A DNA stretch of 6,478 nt from Synergistaceae bacterium (GTDB lineage: Bacteria; Synergistota; Synergistia; Synergistales; Aminobacteriaceae). The notes under the pieces were generated by a model. It had not been told where the DNA came from. It worked only from the letters and a program-made list of their open reading frames with translations, and searched no databases. Shown here piece by piece: positions 6,223 through 6,478 of this stretch. Numbering within the stretch: the first letter of the stretch is position 1; each line of letters opens with the position of its first letter. The position numbers were made by a program, and so were the translations under genes. Location: NCBI GenBank assembly GCA_017475805.1, contig JAFVEW010000138.1, positions 1 through 6,478 on the forward strand, in the 5' to 3' direction.

Positions 6223-6246
6223 TTTATTACTACATTTATTACTACA
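6223..6246 (+). repeat. Perfect 12-base tandem duplication
   Basis: TTTATTACTACA occurs twice in direct succession (6223-6234 and 6235-6246). It lies immediately after the TAG of the coding-like segment, in non-coding AT-rich DNA. It probably arose by slippage; a binding site is possible but unsupported. Confidence 0.8.
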
Positions 6247-6365
6247 AAATCTTAAAATTATTGAGCGGCTACAAAAGTTTATAAAGTTAATCTCTCAAAA
6301 AATGAATCGCTTTTAACTCTCGACTTTCAAAATATAAATCTTAAAATTCAATCTGCTATTATTAT

Positions 6366-6398
6366 GTGAAAAAATTTTTGAAAGCACGTGAAAAAATT
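6366..6398 (+). repeat. 11-base direct repeat upstream of fliW
   Basis: GTGAAAAAATT occurs at 6366-6376 and 6388-6398, offset by 22 bases or about two helical turns. The second copy overlaps the alternative GTG start of fliW. It could be an operator pair, but A-tracts make short repeats likely by chance. Confidence 0.4.
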
Positions 6399-6405
6399 GT
6401 CAGAT

Positions 6406-6478
6406 ATGAAAATTAAAACAGAACGTTTTGGCGAGGTTGCTTATACTCAGGAAGATATTTTATTTTTTCCTCGAGGTA
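6406..6478 (+). CDS. fliW: Flagellar assembly factor FliW, N-terminal fragment cut by the window end
   Basis: Only 24 codons are visible. They begin MKIKTERFGEVAYTQEDI and continue LFFPRG, matching the characteristic FliW start (MKIKT-RFGE, then an acidic stretch and I-FP-G). FliW is a small cytosolic protein that binds flagellin and allosterically antagonises the RNA-binding regulator CsrA, linking flagellin pools to flagellin translation; csrA often follows it. I chose ATG 6406 because the family normally starts at MKI. An in-frame GTG at 6388 would add six residues (MKKLSD) and has only a weak GAAAG upstream. Neither start has a good ribosome binding site, which is unlike the other genes here. 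The gene seems to begin its own unit, since no coding gene precedes it on this strand for more than 400 bases. Identity is likely, though from a short stretch. Confidence 0.82.
   Translation, partial: MKIKTERFGEVAYTQEDILFFPRG

Larger units (their letters stand above)
5982..6405. other. Long intergenic stretch between the divergent ligase and fliW
   Basis: With the repeat element, about 525 bases (5881-6405) separate the ligase start from fliW. Besides the - strand promoter at 5986-6014 it holds a startless coding-like segment (6066-6221), a 12-base tandem duplication (6223-6246) and an 11-base direct repeat just before fliW. Base composition is very AT-rich from about 6210 on. I see no tRNA, small-RNA gene with terminator, or intact gene. 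The flgL gene often found upstream of fliW is absent. Confidence 0.6.

Noticed and set aside
6280..6285. TATAAA as the -10 box of a fliW promoter
   Set aside because: The hexamer 17 bases upstream (ATTATT) is a poor -35 and TATAAA is expected by chance in this AT-rich DNA; no sigma-28 type site was found either.

Overview
The window is ordinary bacterial chromosome: moderately AT-rich, short intergenic gaps, purine-rich ribosome binding sites, and no rRNA, tRNA, CRISPR array, transposase or phage structural gene that I can see. It encodes an MEP-pathway enzyme (IspE) and the start of FliW. FliW implies a flagellated bacterium of the group that uses the FliW/CsrA switch, such as Bacillota, Synergistota, Spirochaetota or Campylobacterota. 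My best guess is a gut or rumen anaerobe of Synergistota or a related lineage, but that rests on the general feel of the proteins and has not been tested.

Layout. Positions 1-2626 on the + strand look like one transcription unit. It runs from an MgtC/SapB-type membrane protein cut by the left edge, through a branched-chain aminotransferase (ilvE, 30 bases downstream), to ispE (overlapping ilvE by 10 bases), and closes with a strong hairpin plus T-run terminator. A free-standing + strand gene (2693-4168) follows. It encodes a 491-residue single-pass protein with a PH-like domain, a SHOCT motif, one membrane helix, an SH3-like segment and an unassigned C-terminal domain. It converges on a - strand acyl-CoA synthetase (4258-5880), and the two share a bidirectional terminator at 4221-4257.

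The ligase is preceded by a good TTGACA promoter on the - strand. Its leader consists mostly of an inverted pair of degenerate heptamer repeats (about 5900-5981). The next stretch, to about 6405, has no convincing intact gene, only an uninterrupted but startless coding-like segment, a 12-base tandem duplication and an 11-base direct repeat. The window ends in the first 24 codons of fliW.

The genes form no obvious single pathway: leucine/valine/isoleucine metabolism (ilvE), isoprenoid precursor synthesis (ispE), acyl activation (ligase), flagellar regulation (fliW) and one uncharacterised envelope-associated protein. I found no convincing new multi-gene system. The items most worth a second look are the PH-SHOCT-TM-SH3 protein, the heptamer-repeat leader of the ligase gene, and the divergent IspE and MgtC.
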